Part shown: piece after piece, positions 17,795-25,584 of the stretch
How positions within the stretch are numbered: position 1 is the first letter of the stretch
Layout of the letters: the number at the start of each line of letters is the position of its first letter
Source: Mucilaginibacter sp.
GTDB taxonomy: Bacteria; Bacteroidota; Bacteroidia; Sphingobacteriales; Sphingobacteriaceae
Assembly: GCA_028288285.1 (NCBI GenBank)
Contig: JAQBNZ010000181.1
Coordinates: 1-36,425, forward strand
Length of the DNA: 36,425 bases
Reading direction: 5' to 3'
Program-made: the position numbers and the translations under genes
Notes under the pieces: generated by a model
Told to the model about the DNA's origin: nothing
The model's database searches: none
Seen by the model: only the letters and a program-made list of their open reading frames with translations

Positions 17795-18601
17795 CTACCA
17801 GCTGCCTGATGAGCCGCCGCCCCCGCTGCTGCCGCCACCAAAGCCGCCCCAGCCACCGCCGCTGTCTCCGCCACCAGAGAAACCTCCCCAGTCGCCGCCG
17901 CTGCTTCTGCCGCCACCGCCAAGCATATTGCCCGCCAGTAACCACCAGAAAGGATTAGCGCTGCCACGGCTGCCAATAATTTGCCTGCCGCCACCACCAC
18001 CGCCGCCACGGTTACGGAATATCATAACGAGTACAAATACAACAATAATTACAATAAAGCCTATAGGGCTGCCACCTTTGCGATTGCTCCTGTTTGTTGC
18101 TTTTTTACCTGAAGATTTGTATTCGCCTTTGGTATATTTAATAATGTCATCAGTGGCCGAATCTAATCCGCCGTAATAATCATTCTCCCTAAAGCGGGGC
18201 TTCATATCATTTTGGATAATTTCCTGCGTAACAATATCAGGTAACGCGCCTTCCAACCCATAACCGGTTTGTACAGACATCTTACGATCAGCAAGTGCTA
18301 CCAGCACTAATACACCATTGTTTTTGTCTTTTTGCCCAATACCCCATTTACGTATAAGGCCGTTACCATATTCAATAATGTCATAATCACCAACTGATTT
18401 AATGAGCACTACCGCTATTTGGTTGGAAGTAGAGTCTTCAAAAGCTTTAATTTTAGCATCAAGCTTTTGTTTATCGGCCTCTGTTAAGGTATTGGTAAAG
18501 TCGGCTACCGGACTATTGGTTGGCCTCTCGGGATATTCCTGTGAAAACGCCTGGGCAAAGCATAGCAATAAGCCAAGACATAATATGAGTTTTTTAAACA
18601 T
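17795..18601 (-). CDS. TPM-domain membrane protein (YgcG family)
   Basis: A 268-residue protein with a signal peptide (MFKKLILCLGLLLCFAQAFS), a TPM phosphatase-like domain (about residues 25-150, with FEDSTSNQIAVVLIKS and YGLEGALPD), one transmembrane helix (IGFIVIIVVFVLVMIF) and a long Gly/Ser-rich tail typical of the family. The ATG at 18601 is chosen because it begins the signal peptide and leaves a 7-base gap; a longer frame from 18661 would overlap the upstream gene. TPM domains are linked to photosystem II repair in plants and to envelope functions in bacteria. The role here is unproven. Confidence 0.9.
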   Translation of the reverse strand: MFKKLILCLGLLLCFAQAFSQEYPERPTNSPVADFTNTLTEADKQKLDAKIKAFEDSTSNQIAVVLIKSVGDYDIIEYGNGLIRKWGIGQKDKNNGVLVLVALADRKMSVQTGYGLEGALPDIVTQEIIQNDMKPRFRENDYYGGLDSATDDIIKYTKGEYKSSGKKATNRSNRKGGSPIGFIVIIVVFVLVMIFRNRGGGGGGGRQIIGSRGSANPFWWLLAGNMLGGGGRSSGGDWGGFSGGGDSGGGWGGFGGGSSGGGGSSGSW

Positions 18602-18608
18602 TTTAGTT

Positions 18609-19043
18609 TTATTGGCCATCCATAAAGGCAATATCATCAGGCAATTCGTTCTTGTCATCAAGCAGGTATGGGAAATATTTTTTTAGCTGCTCGCCGGCTT
18701 GTTGTATGCCGGTTACTATACCATCAACCAAATTGCCGTGTTTTAAGTGGTTCAGCATGTCATTTTTGGTGTTGTCCCAAAAATCAGCCGGAACTACCTT
18801 GTTTATACCTACATCGCCTATAATGGCAAACTTACGATCAACAGTGGCTACATAAATAAGCACGCCGTTACGCAGTTTGGTTTTGTGCATCTCCAGCTCA
18901 GTAAAATATTTTACAGCACGATCAAGCGCTTCATCGCTACAGGTTTTTTCAATGCAAACCCGTACCTCGCCTGATGTGTTTTTCTCGGCCTCGGCTACCG
19001 CCTTTTGTATGCGCTGCTGCTCCTCTTCGGTAAATACTGCCAT
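18609..19043 (-). CDS. Soluble TPM-domain protein
   Basis: A 144-residue protein made of one TPM domain with no signal peptide or membrane segment. The family pattern is seen in FTEEEQQRIQKAVAEAEKNT, SGEVRVCIEK, and GVLIYVATVDRKFAIIGD followed by GINKVVP. It pairs with the membrane TPM gene 7 bases downstream. LemA plus two TPM proteins is a common arrangement in Bacteroidota. The C-terminal 35 residues are acidic and specific to this protein. Confidence 0.9.
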   Translation of the reverse strand: MAVFTEEEQQRIQKAVAEAEKNTSGEVRVCIEKTCSDEALDRAVKYFTELEMHKTKLRNGVLIYVATVDRKFAIIGDVGINKVVPADFWDNTKNDMLNHLKHGNLVDGIVTGIQQAGEQLKKYFPYLLDDKNELPDDIAFMDGQ

Positions 19044-19060
19044 CTGTTTTTATTGTTGGT

Positions 19061-19156
19061 TGAATGAGTTAGTGATTGAAAAAGTAGAGTAGTGAATTAT
19101 GATAATGAAGATTTAATCCTCCAATCACTAATTCACTAACCCATAATTCACTAATT
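19061..19156. repeat. TTAGTGAATTA inverted-repeat element between lemA and the TPM gene
   Basis: GAGTTAGTGATTG (19066-19078) and AGTAGTGAATTATGAT (from about 19089) are mirrored by CAATCACTAATTCACTAAC (19122-19140) and CATAATTCACTAATT (19142-19156). The whole 111-base gap can fold back on itself. The right end overlaps the lemA stop codon (19155-19157). It could form a hairpin in the lemA-TPM transcript. Confidence 0.7.
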
Positions 19157-19733
19157 AAAAAGCAACCTTTGGTGCTTTGTCAGAACCTGCTTCAGACTGA
19201 AAATAACCTTTTTCGGTAAAGCCGAACATTTTAGCTGTAATATTAGCCGGGAATGAACGGATCTTGCTGTTATAATCCTGCACGGCAATATTAAAATCGC
19301 GACGCGCTACTGATATGCGGTTCTCTGTGCCTTCTAACTGCACCTGCAATCCTCTAAAAGCATCATTAGCCCTTAAAGTTGGGTAGTTTTCTGATGCAAC
19401 CAATAACCGGCCCAAAGCAGTGCTTAACTGGCCTTGTGCTTCCTGGTATTTTTGAATTGCTTCAGGAGTAAGTTTAGTAGGGTCAACCTGTATAGATGTA
19501 GCTCTGGCGCGGGCATTGGTAACTTCTGTTAGTGTCCCTTTCTCAAAGTTAGCTTCGCCCTTTACGGTAGATACTAAGTTAGGGATAAGGTCGCTGCGGC
19601 GTTGGTACTGGGTTTGCACTTCGCCCCATTTGCCTTTAATGTTTTCATCGCCTTTAACCATACTGTTATAACTGCATGAGCTTAATGACATTGCTGCCAC
19701 TACAACTAATATTGCTGAGAATAATTTTTTCAT
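19155..19733 (-). CDS. LemA-family lipoprotein
   Basis: A 192-residue LemA protein. It has a lipoprotein signal (MKKLFSAILVVVAAMSLSSC, Cys20) instead of the plain membrane helix found in some members. The core shows the family pattern: WGEVQTQYQRRSDLIPNLVS, TNARARATSIQ, and LLVASENYPTLRAND followed by FRGLQVQLEGTENRI, then ARRDFNIAVQDYNSKIRSFP. It is first in the lemA-TPM-TPM-unknown-NUDIX set. LemA's own biochemical role is not settled. Confidence 0.95.
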   Translation of the reverse strand: MKKLFSAILVVVAAMSLSSCSYNSMVKGDENIKGKWGEVQTQYQRRSDLIPNLVSTVKGEANFEKGTLTEVTNARARATSIQVDPTKLTPEAIQKYQEAQGQLSTALGRLLVASENYPTLRANDAFRGLQVQLEGTENRISVARRDFNIAVQDYNSKIRSFPANITAKMFGFTEKGYFQSEAGSDKAPKVAF

Positions 19734-19881
19734 TGTTTTTTTGTTCCTTTTTATGGTGATGTTGATTTTCTATTTAGATACAAAACTCATACCGATGTTA
19801 CAATATGTAACAATTGCGCCATAATGGCAATAATTGCAGTATGTAAATGTAATTAAATACTACTAACCATGTATATGATTT

Positions 19882-19889
19882 TATATTTG
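19882..19889 (+). promoter_or_regulatory. Candidate -7 promoter element for the GH92 gene
   Basis: TATATTTG matches TAnnTTTG. It lies 44 bases before the GH92 ATG in the 199-base divergent gap with lemA. No convincing -33 element is seen. Nothing else was recognised in the gap. Confidence 0.4.
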
Positions 19890-19932
19890 CCTCCGTTAAA
19901 CTTGATTACTGATTTATTACTATTGCCATATA

Positions 19933-22224
19933 ATGAAAAAACTATTAGCTATAGCTTTAACCTGTACCGGCCTATACGCCTCGGCCCAAAAAGCTCCACA
20001 TGAAAATTTAGTGCAATACGTAAAGCCCATTATAGGCACACAACGTATGGGCCATACCTACCCTGGAGCAACTGTTCCGTTTGGTATGGTGCAACTAAGT
20101 CCGGAAACTGATACCGCCGGTTATGAGCTAAACGGAAAATATAATCCCAAAGTTTATGAGTACTGTGCTGGTTACCAATATGAAGATAAAACTATAGTAG
20201 GCTTTAGCCATACCCATTTTAGCGGTACAGGCCACTCAGATTTGGGCGATTTTTTAATTATGCCAACTGTAGGCCAATTAAAGTTAAACCCCGGTACCGC
20301 AGATAAGCCAGGCAGCGGTTATCGCTCGGGCTTTTCGCATGCTAATGAAGTAAGCGCGGCCAATTACTACAAAGTAAAACTGGACGAAAGCAATATCACT
20401 GCCGAAATGACAACCAGCACACGTGTAGGCTTTCATCAGTACACTTTCCCTAAGTCAGATCAGTCGCATATTATACTGGATCTGATGGCAGGTATTTATA
20501 ATTATCCCGACAAAACGGTTTGGACTTATGTAAAGGTGTTAAACGATAGTACACTGGTAGGTTACCGCCAAACCAATGGCTGGGCGCGTACCCGTAACCT
20601 GTACTTTGCAATGGCTTTTTCAAAGCCATTCATCCACCATGGGTTTAAGAAGTATGATAAACGCCAGGTGTATGGTGGTTTTTGGGGTAAGTTCAATCAA
20701 ACAAAAGATTTCCCTGAAATAGCCGGTAAACAGATACGTGCTTACTTTGATTTTAAGACAAATGAAGGAGAGAAGATAAAGATAAAATTTGCCCTATCAG
20801 GTGTAAGTATGGATGGTGCAATGGCCAACATGCAGGCCGAAATACCGGGATGGGATTTTGATAAAGTGAAAAATGATGGTCAGCAGCAATGGGAAACCGA
20901 GCTGGAAAAGATAACAGTAACCGGCAGTACCGAAAGGAAACAGGATTTTTATACCGCCATGTACCACACCATGATTAATCCAACCATTTATATGGATGTT
21001 GACGGGCAGTACAAGGGCCTTGACCAAAACATACATAAGGCAGAAGGTTTTACAAATTATACCACCTTCTCTTTATGGGACACCTATCGTGGTTTGCATC
21101 CGCTGTTTAATATTATACAGCCGCAACGCAATGCAGATATGATCAAATCAATGCTGGCGCACTTTGACCAAAGTCCGGAAAAGATGTTGCCGGTATGGAG
21201 CAATTCGGCTAACGAGAACTGGTGTATGAGCGGTTACCATAGTGTTTCTGTTTTGGCAGATGCTATTGTAAAAGGCAATGCACCTTTTGACGCTAATAAA
21301 GCGCTGGATGCTGCCGTAACCACAGCACGCCACCGCAGCTATGAGGGCATTGGCGATTACATGGATAATGGTTATATCCCTGATGAAAAAACCGGCATAT
21401 CTGTATCAAATACTTTAGAGTATGCTTATGACGATTGGGCAATAGCGCAAATGGCTAAGAAACTGGGTAAAACGGATATTTATAACGAATTTATTAAACG
21501 GGCTGAAAACTATAAGAACGTTTATGATGCTAAGTCGGGCTTTATGAGGCCAAAGTTGGCTAACGGAACTTTTCGCGCTAAGTTTGACCCATTAAGCACT
21601 ATTAACGAAGGTTTTATTGAAGGCAATGCCTGGAACTACACCCTGTTTGCTCCGCAAGATCCTGAAGGTTTAATTAAACTGATGGGTGGTAACAAACGCT
21701 TTGTAGGTTATCTCGATTCATTATTTACCATGAACCTGCCGGATAAGTATTTTGCCGAGACGGAGGATATTACCCGCGACGGTATAATTGGCAACTATGT
21801 GCATGGTAACGAGCCATCACACCATGTGGCTTACCTTTACAACTGGACTGATAAGCCCTGGAAAACACAGGAGCGCATCCGTATGATATTGCCGCGTATG
21901 TATAAGCCAACTCCTGATGGTTTAGGCGGTAATGACGATACCGGCCAAATGAGCGCCTGGTACATTTTTAGCTCGCTGGGCTTTTACCCAATGGCGCCCG
22001 GTTCACCAGAATATGCAATTGGCAGCCCGGCTATTAACAGCGCGGTTGTACAGGTGGGTAACGGCAAAACTTTTAATATCACCGTAAAAAACCAAAGCGA
22101 AAAGAATGTTTATGTGCAAAAAATAACCCTGAATGGTAAACCGCTAACCGGCCTTTCCATTAATCATGACCAGATCATGAATGGCGGCGAAATGGTGTTT
22201 TACATGAGTAGCAAGCACAAATAA
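19933..22224 (+). CDS. Glycoside hydrolase family 92 (alpha-mannosidase-type exo-enzyme)
   Basis: A 763-residue secreted enzyme, signal peptide about 1-18 (ending ASA). GH92 members are calcium-dependent inverting exo-alpha-mannosidases. Family blocks present: KPIIGTQRMGHTYPGATVPF, FSHTHFSGTGHSDLGDFLIMP, SLWDTYRGLHPLFNIIQP, EGNAWNYTLFAPQD, GNEPSHHVAYLYNW and GNDDTGQMSAWYIFSSLGFY. The acidic residues in the last three fit the catalytic and metal sites, so the enzyme looks active. It is alone between divergent lemA and a convergent sigma factor gene. The SusC/SusD pair is 3 kb away on the other side of an unrelated operon, so a functional link is only a guess. Confidence 0.95.
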   Translation: MKKLLAIALTCTGLYASAQKAPHENLVQYVKPIIGTQRMGHTYPGATVPFGMVQLSPETDTAGYELNGKYNPKVYEYCAGYQYEDKTIVGFSHTHFSGTGHSDLGDFLIMPTVGQLKLNPGTADKPGSGYRSGFSHANEVSAANYYKVKLDESNITAEMTTSTRVGFHQYTFPKSDQSHIILDLMAGIYNYPDKTVWTYVKVLNDSTLVGYRQTNGWARTRNLYFAMAFSKPFIHHGFKKYDKRQVYGGFWGKFNQTKDFPEIAGKQIRAYFDFKTNEGEKIKIKFALSGVSMDGAMANMQAEIPGWDFDKVKNDGQQQWETELEKITVTGSTERKQDFYTAMYHTMINPTIYMDVDGQYKGLDQNIHKAEGFTNYTTFSLWDTYRGLHPLFNIIQPQRNADMIKSMLAHFDQSPEKMLPVWSNSANENWCMSGYHSVSVLADAIVKGNAPFDANKALDAAVTTARHRSYEGIGDYMDNGYIPDEKTGISVSNTLEYAYDDWAIAQMAKKLGKTDIYNEFIKRAENYKNVYDAKSGFMRPKLANGTFRAKFDPLSTINEGFIEGNAWNYTLFAPQDPEGLIKLMGGNKRFVGYLDSLFTMNLPDKYFAETEDITRDGIIGNYVHGNEPSHHVAYLYNWTDKPWKTQERIRMILPRMYKPTPDGLGGNDDTGQMSAWYIFSSLGFYPMAPGSPEYAIGSPAINSAVVQVGNGKTFNITVKNQSEKNVYVQKITLNGKPLTGLSINHDQIMNGGEMVFYMSSKHK

Positions 22225-22245
22225 TATTTAGAGTGAATGATTAAG

Positions 22246-22281
22246 ATAAGAGGGTTTACAGAATTCTGTAAACCCTCTTAT
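22246..22281. terminator. Bidirectional terminator, perfect 36-base palindrome
   Basis: ATAAGAGGGTTTACAGAA is followed directly by its exact reverse complement TTCTGTAAACCCTCTTAT, giving an 18-base-pair stem with almost no loop. It sits between the converging GH92 and sigma-factor genes. The flanks are A/T-rich but lack a long T-run, so some Rho or processing help may be needed. Confidence 0.85.
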
Positions 22282-22299
22282 TATATAACTCCCGGCTAA

Positions 22300-22869
22300 T
22301 TATCCGGCCAGGCAATGGCGTTCTCTTATCGCTAAGCTGGTGAGTTTATCTTTTAAAATAGCACGTGCACGGTGCAAGGTAGTGCGTGATAATAATTCAG
22401 ATATACCCAGGCTGTTGCCTATCTCGTGGTGAGAGTAACCTTCAATAGCATACATATTAAAAACCGAGCGGTAAGTTGTTGGTAATTCCTGTACCATGCT
22501 CATAATATCCTGCGCTTCTAATCCGTTGCCATTATGGCTGCTGCTTATTCGTATGTTGCTTTCAGCAAAATCATCAACCAAAACCATTGTTTTAGCTTTG
22601 CGGTAGCGTGATATAGCACTATGTACCATAATGCGGCGAATCCAACCTTCAAGGTTGCCTTCACCACGGTAATTGTGCATGTTCTTAAACATTTTTATAA
22701 AACCTTCTTGCAGTATATCCTGTGCTTCATCTTTATCTTTAGCATAGCGCATGCAAACAGCAAGCATTTTTGATGCTAATAATTTGTACAACATTTCCTG
22801 TTGCTTTCTGTCGTTTTTTAAACATCCTTCCCAAAGGCTACTTAATCGGTTATCGGTGTTCGGTGTCAT
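22300..22869 (-). CDS. ECF-type RNA polymerase sigma factor
   Basis: A 189-residue sigma-70-family protein with region 2 (MLAVCMRYAKDKDEAQDILQ, GFIKMFKNMHNYRG, LEGWIRRIMVHSAISRYRK) and region 4 (LPTTYRSVFNMYAIEGYSHH followed by EIGNSLGIS). The ATG at 22869 (MTPNTDN) fits family starts; a longer frame from 22935 adds a poorly conserved 22 residues. The helix after GIS reads ELLSRTTLHRARA, where most Bacteroidota relatives have an EGTSKSQ-like turn. No anti-sigma gene is adjacent. Its target genes are unknown. Confidence 0.92.
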   Translation of the reverse strand: MTPNTDNRLSSLWEGCLKNDRKQQEMLYKLLASKMLAVCMRYAKDKDEAQDILQEGFIKMFKNMHNYRGEGNLEGWIRRIMVHSAISRYRKAKTMVLVDDFAESNIRISSSHNGNGLEAQDIMSMVQELPTTYRSVFNMYAIEGYSHHEIGNSLGISELLSRTTLHRARAILKDKLTSLAIRERHCLAG

Positions 22870-22964
22870 TGTAATATTTGTCTTATAAGCACTTATGCCA
22901 AACTGCTGCCAACTTTGTAAGTTGCTAAAAATCAATTGATTGCAATTTAACTAATTTTTTAGGT

Positions 22965-23001
22965 GTACGGTATCGAACACTTACCGTACGGTAGAGAACG
23001 C
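22965..23001. promoter_or_regulatory. Two direct repeats phased by 21 bases (candidate operator)
   Basis: GTACGGTATCGAACAC (22965-22980) is repeated as GTACGGTAGAGAACGC (22986-23001), 13 of 16 bases identical and exactly 21 bases apart, two helical turns. The first unit is part of the imperfect palindrome GTGTACGGTATCGAACAC. It lies about 95-130 bases upstream of the sigma factor start and 215-250 before the FAD oxidoreductase. Binding protein unknown. Confidence 0.4.
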
Positions 23002-23026
23002 TTGTTGTTTATAAAGAGTTGTTTTT

Positions 23027-23146
23027 ACCACAGAGAGCACTAAGAAAGAAATACAAAGAACACTGAGTGCAGAATTAATTAAAAACTTAAAAACCTTTGT
23101 GCACCTTGTGGATATTAGCTTTGGAAGTCTTAATGCTCTCTGTGGT
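23027..23146. repeat. ACCACAGAGAGCA inverted-repeat element
   Basis: ACCACAGAGAGCA (23027-23039) is mirrored exactly by TGCTCTCTGTGGT (23134-23146). Between them lie degraded further copies (CACTGAGTGCAGAA and CTTTGTGCACCTTGTGG). The roughly 120-base length, terminal inverted repeats and lack of coding potential fit a MITE- or REP-like element. It occupies most of the gap between the sigma factor and the oxidoreductase. Confidence 0.75.
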
Positions 23147-23174
23147 TAAATCATCCACTGCAAACTGAAAAAGC

Positions 23175-23182
23175 TATCTTTG
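23175..23182 (+). promoter_or_regulatory. Candidate -7 promoter element for the FAD oxidoreductase
   Basis: TATCTTTG matches TAnnTTTG exactly, 32 bases before the ATG, which would give a leader of roughly 25 nucleotides. It begins 28 bases after the ACCACAGAG element, so the -33 region would overlap that element's flank. Confidence 0.55.
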
Positions 23183-23214
23183 CATCATCCGGGATAAAAA
23201 CCCGGCATTGTAGC

Positions 23215-24768
23215 ATGATAAAAGAAGTAGAAATTGTTTGTCCGCCAGGGCAGCAGGAGGACGAAGCGGTATTAACAAGCCTTGCCTCTGCAGCAACAAA
23301 CATCCCCGCTAAAAGAATTAATGGTATAAAAATACTCAAACGCTCTATTGACGCGCGTGGTCGTAAAGTGCTTTACCGTATGCAAATAAGGGTTTATGTA
23401 GATGAACCCTACCTACCCGAAATATTTAATCACCAGTACAAAAGTGTAAAAGACGCCAAACGGGTAATTATTGTAGGTGCCGGCCCGGCAGGAATTTTTG
23501 CCGCTTTACAATGTATAGAACAGGGATTAAAACCTGTGATACTGGAACGTGGTAAAGATGTTAAGCAACGCCGCCGCGATTTGGCAAATATTAACAAGCA
23601 AGGCCTGGTTAATCCCGAATCAAACTATTGCTTTGGTGAAGGCGGGGCAGGAACCTATTCTGATGGTAAGCTGTACACCCGCTCAACAAAACGTGGCGAT
23701 GTGAACGGTGTACTGAAAACCTTTGTTGCTCATGGTGCTACCGAAGATATTTTGGTGGATGCCCGCCCGCATATTGGTACTAATAAGCTGCCGCAGATAA
23801 TTACTGCCATGCGTGAAAGTATTTTAAATGCAGGCGGCGAAGTTTTATTTGATACAAAAGTTACGGCCCTGTTGGTTGAATTCGGAAAGATAAAAGGCGT
23901 ACAACTTGCAGATGGTGAAAAACTTTTGGCTGATGCCGTAATACTGGCAACCGGCCACTCGGCGCATGATATTTTCAGGATGCTGCACAGTCAGAATATT
24001 TTGATAGAAGCCAAACCTTTTGCCCTGGGAGTACGGATAGAGCATCCGCAGGAAATTATTGACCGCGCCCAATATCATTGCGAATATCGCGGGCCCGATT
24101 TGCCTCCGTCATACTATAACCTGGTTGAGCAGGTAGATGATAGGGGTGTATTCTCGTTTTGCATGTGTCCGGGTGGTATAATTGCCCCATGTGCCACCGC
24201 TGCCGATGAGATAGTAGTGAACGGCTGGAGCCCGTCAAAACGAAATAATCCTTTCGCCAACTCTGGTACCGTGGTGCAGATAAATATGGAAGATGTTAAA
24301 GGTGATATAAATGACCCTTTCCGGATGCTGGACTTTCAGCAGCAGGCCGAGCACCTGGCCTTTAAAGCCGGCGGCGGTAACCTGGTTGCCCCTGCCCAGC
24401 GCATGATTGACTTTGCCGAGGGCCGTGTATCTGCCAATTTGCCCGTGAACTCATACCTGCCCGGTTGTAAAAGCACCGACCTGAAAGAAGTATTACCAGA
24501 TTGGATACATGCCCGCCTGCGGAAAGCCCTGCCTGCTTTTGGCCGTAAAATGAAAGGGTATTATACAAATGAAGCGATACTGGTTGGGGTAGAGTCGCGC
24601 ACATCATCGCCGATAAAAGTACCACGTGACAGGGAAACCTTCCAGCACCCACAGGTTGCCGGTTTGTTCCCGTGCGGTGAAGGTGCCGGTTATGCCGGTG
24701 GTATTATCTCCGCTGCTATTGATGGGGTTAATTGCGCTGATGGGGTGGTTAGGTATTTAGGTGTTTAA
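23215..24768 (+). CDS. NAD(P)/FAD-dependent oxidoreductase (COG2509-type)
   Basis: A 517-residue flavoprotein. An N-terminal alpha/beta domain (about 1-80) with KRSIDARGRKVLYRMQIRVY precedes the FAD-binding Rossmann motif VIIVGAGPAGIFAALQC at 84-100, ending in VILERG. Further family marks are NYCFGEGGAGTYSDGKLYTR, ATGHSAHDIFRML, FSFCMCPGGIIAPCA and, at the C-terminus, GLFPCGEGAGYAGGIISAAI. This layout is that of the uncharacterised FAD-dependent dehydrogenase family COG2509. Its substrate is unknown. It is apparently monocistronic and is followed by an inverted repeat. Confidence 0.95.
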   Translation: MIKEVEIVCPPGQQEDEAVLTSLASAATNIPAKRINGIKILKRSIDARGRKVLYRMQIRVYVDEPYLPEIFNHQYKSVKDAKRVIIVGAGPAGIFAALQCIEQGLKPVILERGKDVKQRRRDLANINKQGLVNPESNYCFGEGGAGTYSDGKLYTRSTKRGDVNGVLKTFVAHGATEDILVDARPHIGTNKLPQIITAMRESILNAGGEVLFDTKVTALLVEFGKIKGVQLADGEKLLADAVILATGHSAHDIFRMLHSQNILIEAKPFALGVRIEHPQEIIDRAQYHCEYRGPDLPPSYYNLVEQVDDRGVFSFCMCPGGIIAPCATAADEIVVNGWSPSKRNNPFANSGTVVQINMEDVKGDINDPFRMLDFQQQAEHLAFKAGGGNLVAPAQRMIDFAEGRVSANLPVNSYLPGCKSTDLKEVLPDWIHARLRKALPAFGRKMKGYYTNEAILVGVESRTSSPIKVPRDRETFQHPQVAGLFPCGEGAGYAGGIISAAIDGVNCADGVVRYLGV

Positions 24769-24780
24769 TAAATGTCATTT

Positions 24781-24905
24781 GTCATCCTGAGCGAGAGCGA
24801 AGGATCTGCCCTACGTGCTTAAACAATTTGCATATAGTCTTGTGTATAGGAAAGTACGGCGTCAATGCATCCACAAATAGATCCTTCACTGTCGCTCAGG
24901 ATGAC
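24781..24905. repeat. GTCATCCTGAGC inverted-repeat pair
   Basis: The arm from 24781 (GTCATCCTGAGCGAGAGCGA then AGGATCT) is mirrored by 24879-24905 (AGATCCTTCACTGTCGCTCA then GGATGAC), with about 70 bases between them. It is a longer relative of the TCATTCTGA family. It lies after the FAD oxidoreductase and may act as its 3' hairpin. Confidence 0.82.
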
Positions 24906-24955
24906 AGCATATTTTAGATTACCATGATCCAATAAGAATGCAGCAAATGTTCCTT

Positions 24956-25032
24956 AAACCCGATTGCAGCGGATACTGGCCTTGCGCATAAGGCCTAAGG
25001 CGTATGAGCGGAAAGCGGGACTATCTGAACCT
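24956..25032 (+). ncRNA. Possible structured RNA or regulatory element upstream of dinB
   Basis: Three nested stems can be drawn: CCCG 24959-24962 with CGGG 25016-25019, ATAC 24973-24976 with GTAT 25002-25005, and GGCCTT 24978-24983 with AAGGCC 24990-24995 closing a six-base loop. The unpaired parts contain GCAGCGG and GAGCGGAAAG. I have a general memory of similar AGCGGATA...GAGCGGAAAGCGGGA elements between genes of other Bacteroidota, but cannot name a described family. It could be a leader RNA, a 3' element or a dispersed repeat. Confidence 0.45.
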
Positions 25033-25089
25033 ATGAAAACACTGGCGCTGCTTTTCAAAACTAACTCATCTGTTGGCTGTTATACCTGT

Positions 25090-25584
25090 ATGACAACCAC
25101 TTGCAAAAAACTCCAAGCCTCGCTAAATAATATCCTGGCACACGACCCATGGTACGGGCCTGCTACGTATGATATAATTGATAATGTGTCTTTTGAGGCG
25201 GCATATGAGAAACCGCCGGGAGCTGTGCATAGCATTGCGGGTATTTTGCTGCACATGCTGGGCTGGACACAAGAGGTATCGGCCCGTATGGGCGGACAAA
25301 CGGCTGGTGAACCTGCCGGCGGCGACTGGCCCAATCCCGGTACTCCCGACGAGCATAAATGGAAACAATTAGTGGCTGATTTTAAACTGGCCAATGTTAA
25401 CCTTGAACGTATCATTGCTGACTTTCCAGCGGGTAACTGGAGCGTGCCAACTAACGATGAGCGCAATGGTGAATTAGGCACAGGCGTAAGTTATGAGGCT
25501 TTAATTGAGGGCCTGATACAGCATCACATATACCACAGCGGACAAATTGCGCTGTTAAACAGGATTGTGGGAGGCCTCACCTAA
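25090..25584 (+). CDS. DinB-family protein
   Basis: A 164-residue DinB/YfiT four-helix protein. The metal-binding histidine positions are visible in AVHSIAGILLHMLGW and near the C-terminus in GLIQHHIYHSGQIALLNRI. Members bind a divalent metal and some are thiol-dependent S-transferases, while others are DNA-damage-inducible proteins of unknown activity. The ATG at 25090 (MTTTCKKLQ) is chosen because the conserved domain begins there. In-frame ATGs at 25033 and further upstream would read through the structured element. Its stop lies next to the left arm of a terminal inverted repeat. Confidence 0.87.
   Translation: MTTTCKKLQASLNNILAHDPWYGPATYDIIDNVSFEAAYEKPPGAVHSIAGILLHMLGWTQEVSARMGGQTAGEPAGGDWPNPGTPDEHKWKQLVADFKLANVNLERIIADFPAGNWSVPTNDERNGELGTGVSYEALIEGLIQHHIYHSGQIALLNRIVGGLT

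Noticed and set aside
17779..18009. Ala/Gly-rich minus-strand frame inside the membrane TPM gene
   Set aside because: It is a shifted-frame reading of the Gly/Ser-rich tail of the TPM protein.
24964..25089. N-terminal extension of dinB
   Set aside because: It reads through the nested-hairpin element; the conserved domain starts at 25090.
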